Counted from the stretch's first letter, positions 47,831-58,885 are shown. The stretch is DNA of 64,000 nt from Amia ocellicauda (GCF_036373705.1 NC_089855.1:4378501-4442500); one strand, 5' to 3'. Numbers and translations are program-made. Notes: a model not told the origin generated them from the sequence alone.

Positions 47831-48599
47831 GAAGCAGGGAATAGAAAACTCAATGTGATTTATAGAATTTATCTTTAATTATACAAATTACTAAACATAT
47901 TATTGGTTTGATAAACACTCTCGCCACGCAACATTATTCTTTCACACCAAATGTAATGCTAACCCACAACACACACACACTCACTCACACACTCTCACAC
48001 CACTCTTTCTCTCTCTCAAATTCAAATTCAAATTCAAAACAAGCTTTATTGGCATGATCTGTTTTCACAAGTATTGCCAAAGCAATTGGGTACATTGAAA
48101 TTATATACAACAACATTAAGAACTTTACAAATATAAAAAAACTATTGTGTTATTTACATATATTTTACATGGTTAGTGTGCTGTGTTGTTGGTTTGGAGA
48201 CATGGTTGCAGTTCTCTGGCTGTGTGGCAGGCTGTGATGTACTCTGCCGCGATCACAGCGTAGTCTCTGTGCTCCCCCAGCCCCACTCTGAGCCGCACCT
48301 CTGTGCTAAGCTGGGGGAAGTCGGGGACTCTGCTGGCGAATCTGGGGAAGAAGGCGTCTCTGACCCGTGTGGATTTGGAGCAGGTCAGGGCAAAGTGCGC
48401 CTCTGTCTCTACCTCCCCAGACCCACACTGTCTGCACAGGCGTCTGTCTCTGGAGGTCCAGGTCTGCCTGTGCCATCCGCTCTACACCTCCAGGCTATGG
48501 TCGCTCAGTCTGTACCTGGTCAGAGTCTGTCTCTGCTGGGGGTCTGTGACCAGTGTCAGTTATTCTGCCGGGCTGTATCCTCTGCCCAGGGCCCTGTAG

Positions 48600-50867
48600 C
48601 ACTATAGCTTGTTCTGCTGTTTGGTTTGTTGAGCCCAGTGCTCAATGTAGCTGCAGTGCAGCGCTGCAGTGATGTGCTGGAGCTGGGGGGACTGTCTCCT
48701 ACCTCGGCTGCTCAACAGCTCTGTGCCGTCGGTGTGGCTCTGGGCACAGAGCCTCAGGGCCAGCTGGCCGAGGGTGTCTTTGTGGGGGGTGCGTTCCTGC
48801 TGCCTCAGGGCGCTGTGCTTCAGGTGCAGCCAGTATTTCGGGGCTCTCTTCTGCACTGCACAGCCCAGAGGCAGGTGCCCCAGTTCGGCTCGGCAGCCAT
48901 TGTTGGGGCTGCTCTTGTGGAGCTTCAGCACGTTCCTGCAGAACTCGGCGTGCAGGGCTTCTGTGGGGTTCGGTGATGATAATCGGGCTCCAGACCTCAC
49001 TGCCATACAGCAGGATGGGCAGGATCACGCTGTGAAAAGGCTTCGTCCACAGCGGCACCGAGGGGTTCAGGTAGCTGATCCTCTTCCTGATGGTGTAGTA
49101 CTCCCTGCGTGCTTTGTTAGCGAGGCTCTTGACAGCAAGGATGAAGTTGCCCGAGGAGTTTATTATCAGGCCCAGGTAGGTGTAGCTGGCTGTGTGCTCT
49201 ATTGTGGTGCTGTTTAGAGTGAAATTGTATTTTCTGCTTTGGATACTGGCTTTCTTCTAGAAGATCATGATTTTAGTTTTGTCCATGTTGACCTCCAGGG
49301 CCCAGACTCTGCAGTAGCGCTGCAGTGTGTCCAGCTGCTGCTGGAGCCCTTGCTCTGTGGGTGACAGTAGCACCAGGTCGTCTGTGTACAGGAGGCACTT
49401 GATCTGGGTGTCGTCCAACGTCAGGCCGGGGCCGGGGCCTTGCTGCAGCTCTGTGGCCAGCTGGTTGATGTAAATGTTGAACAGGGTGGGGCTCAGACTG
49501 CAGCCCTGCATCACCCCTCAGCCCTGGGGGAAGGCTTCAGTCCGCCAGGTGTCCACCTTCACGCTGATCTTACTGCCTGTGTACATGGATTTGATCACAT
49601 CGTACGCCCTCCCGCCGATGCCTCCCTTCTTATATATCGGGGTTATGAGTCCTGTGTTCCATGTGTCAGGGAAGTATTCCGAGGTCAGGATTAGATTGAA
49701 CAGCTGTACCAGGGCACTCTGCAGGGTGGTGTTGCTGTATTTCAGCATTTCGTTTGGGATGCTATCCTGACCGCAGGCTTTCCTGGGCTTGAGGCCCTGG
49801 AGTTTGTCTCTGACCTCCTGCAGTGTGATGGCCGAGTCTAGGGGTGACTGTGCATCTTTAATCATTCTCTCCAGTGTTTTAAGATCTTGAAGGATTTCAG
49901 TTTGCTCTGGGTTTAGGTCTTTGTCCAGAATTGGCTGGTATAATGATTCAAAGTAGTTTTTCCAGATGTTTCCATTTTGGATACCCAGCTGTTTGTCGTG
50001 TTTGTTGGGGTTCAGATTGTGCCAAAGATCCCAGAAAGTGTTTTTGTCAATGGACTCCTCAATTTGATCGAGTTTATTTTTCTCGTACTGTCTGCCGCAG
50101 TGCTGTGTTGTCGGGGTTGCGGTGCTTTTGGTTTGAAAGTGCTCCGAGTTTCTTGCGCATTTTGTTACAGCCGTTGTCAAACCATTTTTCTGTCACGTTT
50201 AGTTTTTTGCTTTTGTGAGAGTGTTTCTTGGGCCTCAGATTAGATGATTCTGCCAGAGTTTTGAAGATGTGGTTAAGGTCTTTCACAGCCTTCCTGTCCT
50301 GTCCTTGGAGTAGGTGTTTTGCAGGAACTGGGTCAGGAGCCGGTTTGGTTCTTCACAGCTCAGGGCGCTCTCGTACTGCTCTCTGCTGTCTGCTATCCAT
50401 CTGTAGCAGGGCTGGAGTCTGAGCAGGTCTGCCGAGGGGACAGGCTGTGTGTCCGTCTGGGTGGCTGTGTGCAGGTAGAGGACTGTTTGGTTGTGGTCTG
50501 AAAGTGCTGACTGTGGTCTGATTACATAGACGTTGATGCTGTGAGGGTCGAGGTCAGTGATGGTGTAGTCCACCACACTGCACCCCAGAGCAGAGCTGTA
50601 GGTGTAGTTTCCCAGAGAGTCCCCCCTGGTTCTCCCGTTGACTATGTACACACCCAGGCTCTTACACAGTCTCAGCAGCTCTTTCCCACTCCTGTTGACT
50701 GTGCTGTCGAAGCTGTTCCTCTGGGTGGTTGTGGTGCTGTGGCATGGGTTTGCATGTCTGAACAGGTGGCTGTTTCCATCGGGGCTGATGAAGTCTCTTT
50801 CTCTCCCTGTTCTGGTGTTGAAGTCTCCACAGAGCAGGATGTTCCCCTTTGTTTGGTAAAAGGCCAT
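48600..50867 (-). pseudogene. L2-like ORF2 (endonuclease and reverse transcriptase) relic
   Basis: 50867-50283: APE-type endonuclease end with NILLCGDFNTRTG, VVDYTITDLD and SALSDHNQ (catalytic D/H). 50180-49518: RT N-terminal part with KPRKACGQDSIPNEMLKYS and TGLITPIYKKG, then a jump over motifs 2-3 to GGRAYDVIKSMYTGSK. 49514-49257: MQGCSLSPTLFNIYINQL and LLYTDDLVLLSPTEQG, where the usual YADD reads YTDD. 49058-48600: C-terminal zinc-knuckle side (ILPILLYGSEVW), frameshifted. The L2 assignment rests on these family-typical phrases. Confidence 0.8.
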
Positions 50868-50934
50868 TTCGGCCTCTATGCTTGTAGTAGGGCGAGTCCG
50901 CTGGGGGGATGTATGTCATACACAGGTAGATGTC

Positions 50935-52096
50935 TGATGTGCCGATGCTGGGGTACTGGGCCAGGCGCACACGGGGGATGCTGCTGCAGCTGCTGCTGAT
51001 CCTGTTGTTGGTTTCCTGCGTCAGGTGCTGGGGGAAGTCTCTCCTGGGCAGCAGGGTGTAGATGACAATCCTGGCCTGGGGAAATCGTTGTGCTGCCATC
51101 TCTGCAGCTTTTCGTAGGGTGAAGGGAAGCTCTCTGTGGCGGTGGGGCAGATCGTTGGTCCCTGTGTGCAAGATGATCATCTCTGCGTCTCTGAAGGGCG
51201 GCGCTGCCAGGGTCTTCAGGGCACATTCGCTCGTGGGGCACCTGAGCTTCAGCACCCGCTTGCCTCTTGCCAAGTGCCTCTCGTTCAGGTACTTACCATT
51301 GGAGTCGATGAGCAGGACGACATCCACCGCAGGGCTAGCAGGCTGGTTGCTTGGGCCGGGTCGGGGGGGCTGGGCTGGGAGCTGTTTCTTCTCTCTGTGT
51401 CTGGCTCCCTGTGTCCCTGTCTGCAGCGGGGTCCTGTGTGACTGTTGCAGCCTTGTCTGTCTCTGGTGTCTCTGGCTCTGTGTTTGCGTGTCTCTCCAGG
51501 CAGGGAAGCTCCTGTGGGGGGGCTGTGTCTGGGCCATTCTCCTCTGTGTTGCTCTGTTAGGTGGGGGGCTGCCTCTCCAATGCTGCCAGCCGGCTCTGTG
51601 TCCTGTGCAGCTCAGTGTGGAGCCCTCTGGAGTCTGAGCTGAGCTTTCTGAGCAGCTCCTGTCTGATGTTAGACAGTTCTGTTTGGAGATCTTGGTTTTG
51701 CTGTTGCAGGTCACAAAGTTGCCTCTTTAAGCTGGATGTTGTGGCCCTGTGGTCATTTTTCATTTTGATGATCTCGTCTTTGAACATTTGCATGTCAGGC
51801 GTCTCCAGCGCAGTGAGGATCTTTTGTTTGAATTCTGTGAATTCGGCTTCCACACTGGAGAGGCATTCATTAAGGGGCCTGATTCTGGGTGACTGTGGGC
51901 CAGGTGTTGATGGCCCATCATCTGGGCTATTGTCCGTTGATGGCTCTGGCTCTGGCTCTGGCTCTGGCTGCCTGCTTGGACGGAGCTTCTCCGGGGTCTC
52001 AGGAATGCAGCTCTTGTTGGTTTCGGCCTGTAACCTGATTTTCATGAAGGTTATTTGGGATTCCTCCAGGCTGTGTTCGCTGCCCTGGATCAGCAC
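50935..52096 (-). pseudogene. L2-like ORF1: coiled coil plus SGNH-like domain
   Basis: 52096-51557 (179 codons) has an acidic EPEPEPEPS stretch followed by a long heptad-rich helix (LKRQLCDLQQQNQDLQTELS), expected to multimerise and bind RNA. After a stop, a second frame gives a QT/R/P-rich linker and an SGNH-like domain: VVLLIDSNGKYLNERHLARG (block I, with IDS for GDS), IILHTGTNDLPH (block III) and RIVIYTLLPRRDF. The domain is cut before its D-x-x-H block and runs directly into endonuclease text (IYLCMTYIPPADSPYY). Confidence 0.75.
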
Positions 52097-52796
52097 TGTC
52101 CCGGTGTTGTACAGGTGTATTTTGAGCGGGTCTGGCGGCTGGTCTTGTTGCCCTGCTTCTTGGCGAGCGCGGCGTGCTGTGTGTGGGAGACCAGGTTGGT
52201 TCTGTCTTCGTGTCGGCGATCAGCGTCTCCGGCGCGTCCCCCAGGTGCCGCTGTTTGAACGCTTTCTTCTCCGGCGGCTCCTCAGCCCCTCCGGGTGCGC
52301 GTCTCTCGGCTGCCCGCTGTCGTCTGCCTCCTCAGTGGCTTCTTCGGGTTGGTTTGTTCTCCGGCGATTCCGACGTGGAGGTGTATTTTCTTTTCTTCGA
52401 TTTGTCTCTGTCGTTTAATCAGTTGTGGTTATTGATGTTGTTTATTCATTGTAATTATTATTATTTTAATTTGCCTTTGGAAAATCCTTGTTGTTGTAGT
52501 TCTTGCGGTCGGTTTTCCGTTTGTCTTACCTGATACTTACCCGAGTCTTTTCAGTGGTTTGTTTGGTTTTTCCTTTTACATCTTTTGTTGTTGTTGTCCA
52601 GGCGTTGTGTCTTGTGTTGTCCCTTAAAGGGTGTAATATTTTGCAACTTACATCATTAAAATAATAGAAAACGCTGTGTTAGTGTAGAGAGAACTGTTTC
52701 TCGTGTCCTCCCTCTCTCTCTCACTCTTTCTCTGGGATTTCTGCGGTCCTGGTCACGGTGCGGTTTGTCGTTCAAACACTTGTGGGCGCCACGACA

Positions 52797-53395
52797 TTTT
52801 CAGCGTACTTGTTTTCTCATTCATGGATATATTGTCTTTTTTCAGATTATTTAATTTTATTCCAATAGATGTTTAAGGTTTATTAGGAGCTCATTTTTAT
52901 GTGACCTCTCTCTCTCTCTCTCTCTCTCTCAAACACTTGCGGGCGCCATGAGTGACTTTCATGCGGGATTTCTTCCTTCACACAAGCTGTGTGTTACTTG
53001 AAGACACAAAGCCAGGGAATTGCAAAACTTTAAATACTTGATGTACAATAACACACTGCACAAGAAAAACGCTCTTCAAGCTCTGCGCCTTTCCGAGTCA
53101 TTATCAGACTGTGACGTCATCAGTGCGCGCCTGTTGTCAGGAAGCGTGCATCTCCCGCACCATGTCTGAAGTAAAACCGGGACAGAGGTACGGCATACAG
53201 GGACTGCTGTGTAGTGATTTGATTTAAGATTATGGTAATTAATCTGCAGGTAGACACACTTTGCAAACAGGGGTGAGAAACACCGTGATTCTGCACGAAA
53301 CGCTCTTTGGACAGATGCGTGTCTGTTGGCAGCCTCGGGTTTCCTCTCCAAAACAATGCAAATGTACGGCAGGTGTGCAAAGATATTGAAGACTA
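52797..53395. repeat. near-identical promoter block, unit 1
   Basis: This approximately 600-bp block (CGTACTTGTTTTCTCATTCA to AAAGATATTGAAGA) is almost base-for-base repeated at 58280-58885, apart from the length of the (CT)n run (52906-52931 against 58386-58422) and single changes. It includes the presumed promoter, exon 1 and the first about 200 bases of intron 1 of the HTH gene; identity then drops sharply. An octamer ATGCAAAT lies at 53356-53363. Confidence 0.85.
53112..53119. promoter_or_regulatory. palindromic CRE (TGACGTCA), HTH gene 1
   Basis: A perfect CREB/ATF site 42 bases before the ATG, in a CpG-rich stretch (CATCAGTGCGCGCCTG). The same site at the same distance occurs before HTH gene 2. 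Function is inferred from the motif only. Confidence 0.6.
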
Positions 53396-55255
53396 TGAAT
53401 GTCACCAGATGTGCAGTTAACTTCGTTATATTATTCAGTTTGCTTTATTGTTCATGCATAGAGCGGTTGAACAGGGTAAGATTGCAAAGCTGGCCTTGTG
53501 TGTGAGTCGACACTAACACTATCCATTTAAATACACTGATAACAAGAACCGATGACGTAAAATCTGCAGGTGCTTTGATGCTGTTTGTTACGCAGATAAA
53601 CTACACTTTACCTAAACGAATGGCTAGAACTCAAAAGCAGCACCGTGGTCTGTAAAGCGGTTTCCCTCTTTGCGACAAATGCAATTGCAGTGCCATCCTT
53701 AACGACTTTCGTGTTGAAGGAAAAATCTTACACTGCGCAGGACTGTGGCAACACAATTACAATCTCGGATTCACATCAAAAGCTGTGAAATGCTGAGAGT
53801 ATATATTATCCAGCTGAACTGATCATCCAGTGGAAATATATAATACAATACAATGCAATACAATGACTTCTAATACAATACAAACTATGAACGGAGCTTT
53901 GACGAAACAATCAATTATAGACCAAACATTCAATACTTCTGTATTAGAAGCCACATGCATTTGAAATTGAAATCCTGTACAAGACTTTGGCTGCCCCCTA
54001 GAAACTATTTAACTGTCCGGTATCCTTATCTCTCTCCCATCTCGTCCTGCCCCATTCCCTCTCTTTCCTTCTCCCTCCTCATCTCTCACTCCAGACACAG
54101 ATGTAACATGTTTTTGACTCATGGGTATTTTCACATTGCTAATGTGTCTGCTGTTGGAAGATAGTTGCATTGTACAGATATCACAGTTAGTCACCCAGCA
54201 GTGATATGACTACAGATCTGCTGTTCTGTCTCGGCTGTTGAAATTGAGAAGAGTTGTTTCTGTGTTTTCCAGAGATGAGGTGAATGATCTTGATCTGACC
54301 TATTTTGAGCGCGGTCTCATTGTTGGCGGCCACAAATTGGGGAAGTCTCTGTTGGAGATCGTGGAGATCACTGGTCTGCCCAAACGAGCGGTGAAGAAGT
54401 TCCTGAGGGACTGGAAGAAAGGAGCCATCGATGTAAGAACAATAAGATAACTCTGTGAGCTCGTCTATTTCTCAAAATTACGGCCGCAGCTCTGATTGGG
54501 CTGTGGCCTGAGTTTCGTTCTCTTAGTGCCATCCAGAGGAGTCCAGTCATTCAGTGTCGTGTGTTACAGTGCTATAGCTTCTGGTGCTTGGATAATCTGG
54601 CTGCCCAACAGCAGTCACTGAGGGCTACAGTGTGTCCTGCTTTGTGCTCCTCCTGAACTCCTTCATTACTTCTGTGAAACAACAGTGTTCTTCCTTGAAC
54701 CAAGTGAACACTTGTAGCAGATCCTAAGGAGCTGACAGGAGATGCTGCTGTAGTTTGGCAGGCAGCCTTTCTGAAGGGGTGTTAACTGCACTGTCTCCTG
54801 ATGTAGGAACTACCCCTGAGCAAGAGCTGAGTGAAGCTAAAGTAGTGTAGCGAGGAGAGTAAAAAGGCAAAATCCCATTACTGTAGTCGCTGCTTTAAAA
54901 CTCGGCGCTCATCGAATCCAGGGAATGTGTGTCTGACCTCACATGAACTGGGCTCAATAGCGTCTGCCTTTACATGTTTCTAAAACTTAAAGGGCCTTGT
55001 GTCTGTGTCTTCAGCTGTGAGATTGTTATACATTGATCAGATACAGGTGGTACAGCAGAGTAGGTGTAATCTATCCATTGATTTTTCTGCATTCCAGAAA
55101 TACTCTAGAAGTATAGAAAAACAAAGGCTTTGTACGGCACCACTTTAAGAACGTGTGCAGACTCCTGTGTCTGTGTGTTGCAGGCCGACACCGGCATTTA
55201 CAAGGACGCCATCGCCGCGGGGAGAGAGAGCGCCGACAGTGGCAGCGATGACTGA
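53162..55255 (+). CDS. 85-residue helix-turn-helix protein, copy 1
   Basis: Three exons: 53162-53187 (CACCATGTCT start context, donor GTACGG), 54273-54432 (donor GTAAGA) and 55184-55255; phases 2 then 0. AATAAA lies at 55337-55342. Protein: a short lead MSEVKPGQR; a helical DNA-binding-type domain at about 18-62 with TYFERGLIVGGHKLGKSL (first helix) and EIVEITGLPKRAVKKFLRDW (HTH with a basic second helix); then an acidic tail GRESADSGSDD. The domain resembles the first HTH of Tc1 transposases, including the one at 21547 (shared F, IV, LG, S, G, AV, W, K, G positions). No catalytic domain follows. It is probably a small nuclear DNA-binding protein, perhaps domesticated from a transposase. I know no name for it. 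Confidence 0.7.
53396..54272. other. intron 1 of HTH gene 1, diverged part
   Basis: It aligns only in patches with intron 1 of copy 2 (for example GGCCTTGTGTGTGAGTCGAC and AAATCCTGTACAAGACTTTG). No other feature was seen. Confidence 0.6.
54433..55183. other. intron 2 of HTH gene 1
   Basis: The first about 190 bases match intron 2 of copy 2 almost exactly (CTCAAAATTACGGCCGCAGC and following). Copy 2 then lacks about 110 bp that are present here. No gene or repeat inside was recognised. Confidence 0.6.
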
Positions 55256-55700
55256 CGTCCTGAGGGGGCTCTCGGACAGCGGCTCCGACGGCCGCCCCCC
55301 ACAGGGGTTTGCTGTACCCAAGGACTGAGTAGCACTAATAAAGATTTTTTCAGAGATTTTTGTGTCCTGTAGTTCATAGAGCATTGCCACTACTGCAGTA
55401 CATTTCTGGTTGTGCTATTGTACCAGTGCTGCTATAGGGAGAATAATGATCTGTCAGTACTGGAAGAAGCAGGGAATAGAAAACTCAATGTGATTTATAG
55501 AATTTATCTTTAATTTATCTCTCTCTCTCAATTCAAATTCAAATTCAAATTGCTTTATTGGCATGACAGTTATACATTAGTATTGCCAAAGCATTATCAA
55601 AAAAGAAGAAAATAAATAATAATAAACACAAAAAAAAAAAATATATATATATATAACCAACAATGTAACAATATTTAAACAATACAGGAAATACATATAC

Positions 55701-56547
55701 TTATGAATCACTCCCCACCCTCCACCGGATAATGTTGGTTTGGAAGGAGTATATTAGACTTTGTATTGCATGAGAGTCAATGGCTTCTCTGTATTTTCCT
55801 GTGCTGTTTGGAGCCCATCTGTATGTGTGCTTTAGATTATACAGCTTACTGGGCCATGGCACTGTGCTGCTGGGCTGCTCTGCTCTTTTTATGTACACAG
55901 TGATGTCACTGTGGTCTAACAGGGGGGTTTAAGGCCTGACAATGAAGGCATTTATAGAGGAGGGGTCCAGGTCTGTGATGGCATAATCCACTACACTGTT
56001 ACCAAGAGCTGAGCTGTAAGTGAACCTTCCTAAAGAGTCCCCTCTAATCCTGCCATTAATGACGTACAGGCCCAGGCCCAGACAGAGATGCACTAACTCT
56101 CTCCCATTCTTATTTACTACACTGTCGTGGCTGTTGCTGACTGTGTGCTAATGAAGTCAGGCAGAGTGCCTGTCCTGGCATTAAAATCACCACATGGGCC
56201 TGGAAGTGGCAGATCTCTTTCTGGAGATTGTGGAAGGTGTCTTCATTATAATAAGGGGAGTCAGATGGGGGGATGTAGGCAGCACACAGGTAGAGATCTG
56301 TTTTAGAGGTGACAATGTTATTGTTAATTTTTAACCACAGGTGAGCTTTTCCCCTTTTAACTGGCTCAATAAAGTCGGTGAGCTCCCCTCTGTACCACAC
56401 AATGATGCCCCCTGAGTCTCTTCCACCCTTTGCGTGTGGGTGTTTTATGGAGGGCACTATAATCTCCCTGTAGCCTGAGGGACAGTGAGTGGACACATCA
56501 GCGCGGCACCATATCTCATGCAGGATAATTGCATCAATGTTCTTCAA
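55701..56547 (-). pseudogene. LINE APE-type endonuclease relic (unit 2)
   Basis: 56547-56110: AIILHEIWCRADVSTHCPSG, GGRDSGGIIVWYRGELTDFI and LYLCAAYIPPSDSPYY are endonuclease text. After a frameshift it continues to VVDYAITDLD and HSDITVYIKRAEQPSSTVPW, with the SDH-type block damaged (DHSD). The frame closes at 55701 after SFQTNIIRWRVG, and no RT follows. Confidence 0.7.
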
Positions 56548-56996
56548 AGTCAGGGTGTGTACTCTTCAGTCCAAACGCCGAGGAGAACAGGCCCTGGATA
56601 TTCCAGCTTCTGATTTTGAGAGATACCATGTTTATGAGGTAAGTGTTTTTTCAGAATAGAATGAAATAAACTGCAAAAACACAATTTTAAAGCAAAATAT
56701 TTATAGTAATTTGGTACTTTTGGTATATCTTCCCAGACATGCATTAAGATATCAATAGCAGTATAACAGAAACAATGACAATAGCAATAACAACAATAAC
56801 AATGATAATAACAGCCATAATCTTTTAGTTGTCTGTATAATTATTATTATTTATGTATTTATTATTATTATTTTTTAATCTTGATGTCAACATTATATTG
56901 TGCTTATATATGTACATTACCTCTGCATGCTGGGTACAGTGAGGGTCCAGGGCTCCTAACTGAACAGTCTGGTGCAGATGATGTGGAGGAGGTGTT

Positions 56997-57689
56997 TTAT
57001 CTCCCCCATCTCTGATCCGACTGTGCCTGCAGCAGTGGCGTAGCTGTGCCTGGGCACCTCTCTCTGCCCTGGCCCTGGTGCAGGGTAGTGTGTGGGCTGT
57101 GTGGGTGCAGGGCTGCAGCTCTCCTCAGGGGCTCGCTGCTGTGCTGGGCCCTGTGGTGGTTGGGTGTGCTCCTGGATTCATTTCGGGGGCTGGCTGGCCC
57201 TCGGCCCAGGGCGGTGTTTTTCAGGGCCTTTGCAAAGACCTTCATGCCCTGTTCGTTGAGGTGGATGTGGTCGCAGAGGTGCTGTGCCCGCAGGGTGGGC
57301 TGGTGAGCCAGGTGCACATTAGGTAGTTGGGCACAGCCTCTGGCGATCTGGCTGTTGATGTGGCTGATGGTGTTCTGGGGTACGTCATCTCGGGGCAGCA
57401 GGGTGGAAATTATTATTTTTGCCCCTGGGAAGCGCTGTGTGGCTGGAGCATTGCTGTCTGAGGCAGGGCAGTCTGTGCCAGGGGTAGCATCCTGATCTAA
57501 AAGGACAGGGTTGTCCAGGGTGGGCTGGTGTGCTGTGCTGTCAAGGTTTAGTGCAGAGGCTGCAGGAGGCATCTTCTCTCTCTCGGCCTGCTCCTTTACA
57601 TGTGGGAAGCCCTGCTGAAAGGCGTCCAGGCTGTCTTCTGTTCCCTGCACCAGCACTGTGCCAGTGTGATATATATTGAGAGTGAGCAT
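56997..57689 (-). pseudogene. LINE ORF1, SGNH-like C-terminal part (unit 2)
   Basis: 230 codons open. The N-terminal part aligns with the start of the unit-1 ORF1 (TGTVLVQGTEDSLDAFQQGF). The centre appears deleted; the end of the SGNH domain follows (IIISTLLPRDDVPQNTISHI, then HLCDHIHLNEQGMKVFAKAL with block-V D and H). The GDS and GTND blocks are absent. The R/H/P-rich tail after residue 175 is untypical and may be read-through. Confidence 0.65.
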
Positions 57690-57929
57690 GTTGCTGTCTG
57701 TGTCCTCACTCTCACTGATACTCAGCTGTCTCTTCTATTTCAGCATAGTCTGCTATCAGGGTCTCTGGCCAGTATCTTAGCACTTTGTCTTTGTAGGCCT
57801 TCCTTGCTTTAGCCCTCCTGTCTCCTCTGGGTACTGAATGGCGCAGCAGCTCAGCCTGCATTGTGGAACTGTTACATGTATCCATTTCTGCAGGGGCCTC
57901 TGTGGCTTCTCAGGCTTTTCAAATCAAAA

Positions 57930-58262
57930 CACTTTCCACTGTGCTTCGCTATCTTTTTCTTTTCTTTCCTTCTTAATTTTCTTTTTTCTCTTTTCTTTTG
58001 ACCCTTTCCTTTCTTTCTGCCCTTTGTTGTCTTTTTTATGCATTCTTTCCCTTTCTCCTTCAGTTTTGATTTCCTCTTTGTTTCGTTATTCTTGCCATCT
58101 CTGCTGTTAATCTTTGCTGTCTTTCTTCACTTTCGTTATTTCTTGATCTCTTTTTACTCTTTCTTTCCTCTCATTCTTTGTCTTTCCTTGTCTTAATTTC
58201 ATAGATTTCATTTTCCTTGTTTTGATTTCCTCCTTTTTCTTTGAACTCGTTCAAAATCTAAA
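57930..58262 (+). repeat. long polypyrimidine-rich tract
   Basis: About 330 bases of CTTTTCTTTCC-type text on the plus strand with few purines, upstream of the duplicated promoter block. On the minus strand it is A/G-rich and may be the lysine/glutamate-coding or untranslated 5' part of the LINE. Confidence 0.7.
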
Positions 58263-58279
58263 TGTAGATGTGTACAGTT

Positions 58280-58383
58280 TTCAACGTACTTGTTTTCTCA
58301 TTCATGGATATATTGTCTTTTTCAGATTATTTAATTTTATTCCAATAGATGTTTAAGGTTTATTAGGAGCTCATTTTTATGTG

Positions 58384-58425
<42 letters not shown>

Positions 58426-58885
58426 CACTTGCGGGCGCCATGAGTGACTTTCATGCGGGATTTCTTCCTTCACACAAGCTGTGTGTTACTTGAAGACACA
58501 AAGCCAGGGAATTGCAAAACTTTAAATACTTGATGTACAATAACACACTGCACAAGAAAAACGCTCTTCAAGCTCTGCGCCTTTTCGAGTCATTATCAGA
58601 CTGTGACGTCATCAGTGCGCGCCTGTTGTCAGGAAGCGTGCATCTCCCGCACCATGTCTGAAGTAAAACCGGGACAGAGGTACGGCATACAGGGACTGCT
58701 GTGTAGTGATTTGATTTAAGATTATGGTAATTAATCTGCAGGTAGACACACTTTGCAAACAGGGGTGAGAAACACCGTGATTCTGCACGAAACGCTCTTT
58801 GGACAGATGCGTGTCTGTTGGCAGCCTCGGGTTTCCTCTCCAAAACAATGCAAATGTACGGCAGGTGTGCAAAGATATTGAAGAG
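58280..58885. repeat. near-identical promoter block, unit 2
   Basis: Counterpart of 52797-53395, with a longer (CT)n run. It includes exon 1 of HTH gene 2 and about 200 bases of its intron. Confidence 0.85.
58604..58611. promoter_or_regulatory. palindromic CRE (TGACGTCA), HTH gene 2
   Basis: Same position relative to the ATG (42 bases upstream) and same neighbourhood as the CRE of copy 1. Confidence 0.6.

Larger units (their letters stand above)
48018..52460 (-). mobile_element. L2-like LINE in unit 1 (internally deleted)
   Basis: Minus-strand order: coiled-coil ORF1 (52096-51557), SGNH-like domain (about 51330-50935), endonuclease (50935-50283), RT (50180-49257), C-terminal domain (to about 48600), then 3' untranslated sequence with GCCAATAAAGC and a TTGAATTTGAATTTGAA tail. 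Deletions occur near 50935 (end of SGNH plus start of endonuclease) and near 49625 (RT motifs 2-3). Several stops; inactive. Confidence 0.8.
47831..55465. repeat. tandem duplication, unit 1 (LINE plus HTH gene)
   Basis: The left boundary is inferred from a block of about 50 bp (AGAAGCAGGGAATAGAAAAC onward) present at both 47831 and 55466. In each unit it precedes a CT/CA-rich stretch and the (CAAATT)n 3' tail of a minus-strand LINE; a plus-strand HTH gene follows. Gene-to-gene spacing is about 5.5 kb (ATG to ATG 5492 bp). Confidence 0.7.
55466..57870 (-). mobile_element. L2-like LINE in unit 2, lacking the reverse transcriptase
   Basis: Minus strand: ORF1 part with the end of an SGNH-like domain (57689-56997), endonuclease (56547 to about 55700), then a jump near 55700 straight to a 3' tail with GCCAATAAAGC and TTGAATTTGAATTTGAA (about 55535-55600). 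No RT motif is present. The jump recurs with the same text in the fragment at the right edge (63617 onward). It starts with the 50-bp block that also opens unit 1. Confidence 0.75.

Noticed and set aside
50662..51714. 350-codon open frame with IILHTGTNDLPH as a host enzyme
   Set aside because: It continues into LINE endonuclease text and lies between LINE ORF1 coiled coil and RT.
52055..52533. Overlapping plus-strand ORFs of up to 285 codons (51561-52418)
   Set aside because: They are antisense shadows of the LINE ORF1 coiled-coil region, kept open by its codon bias.
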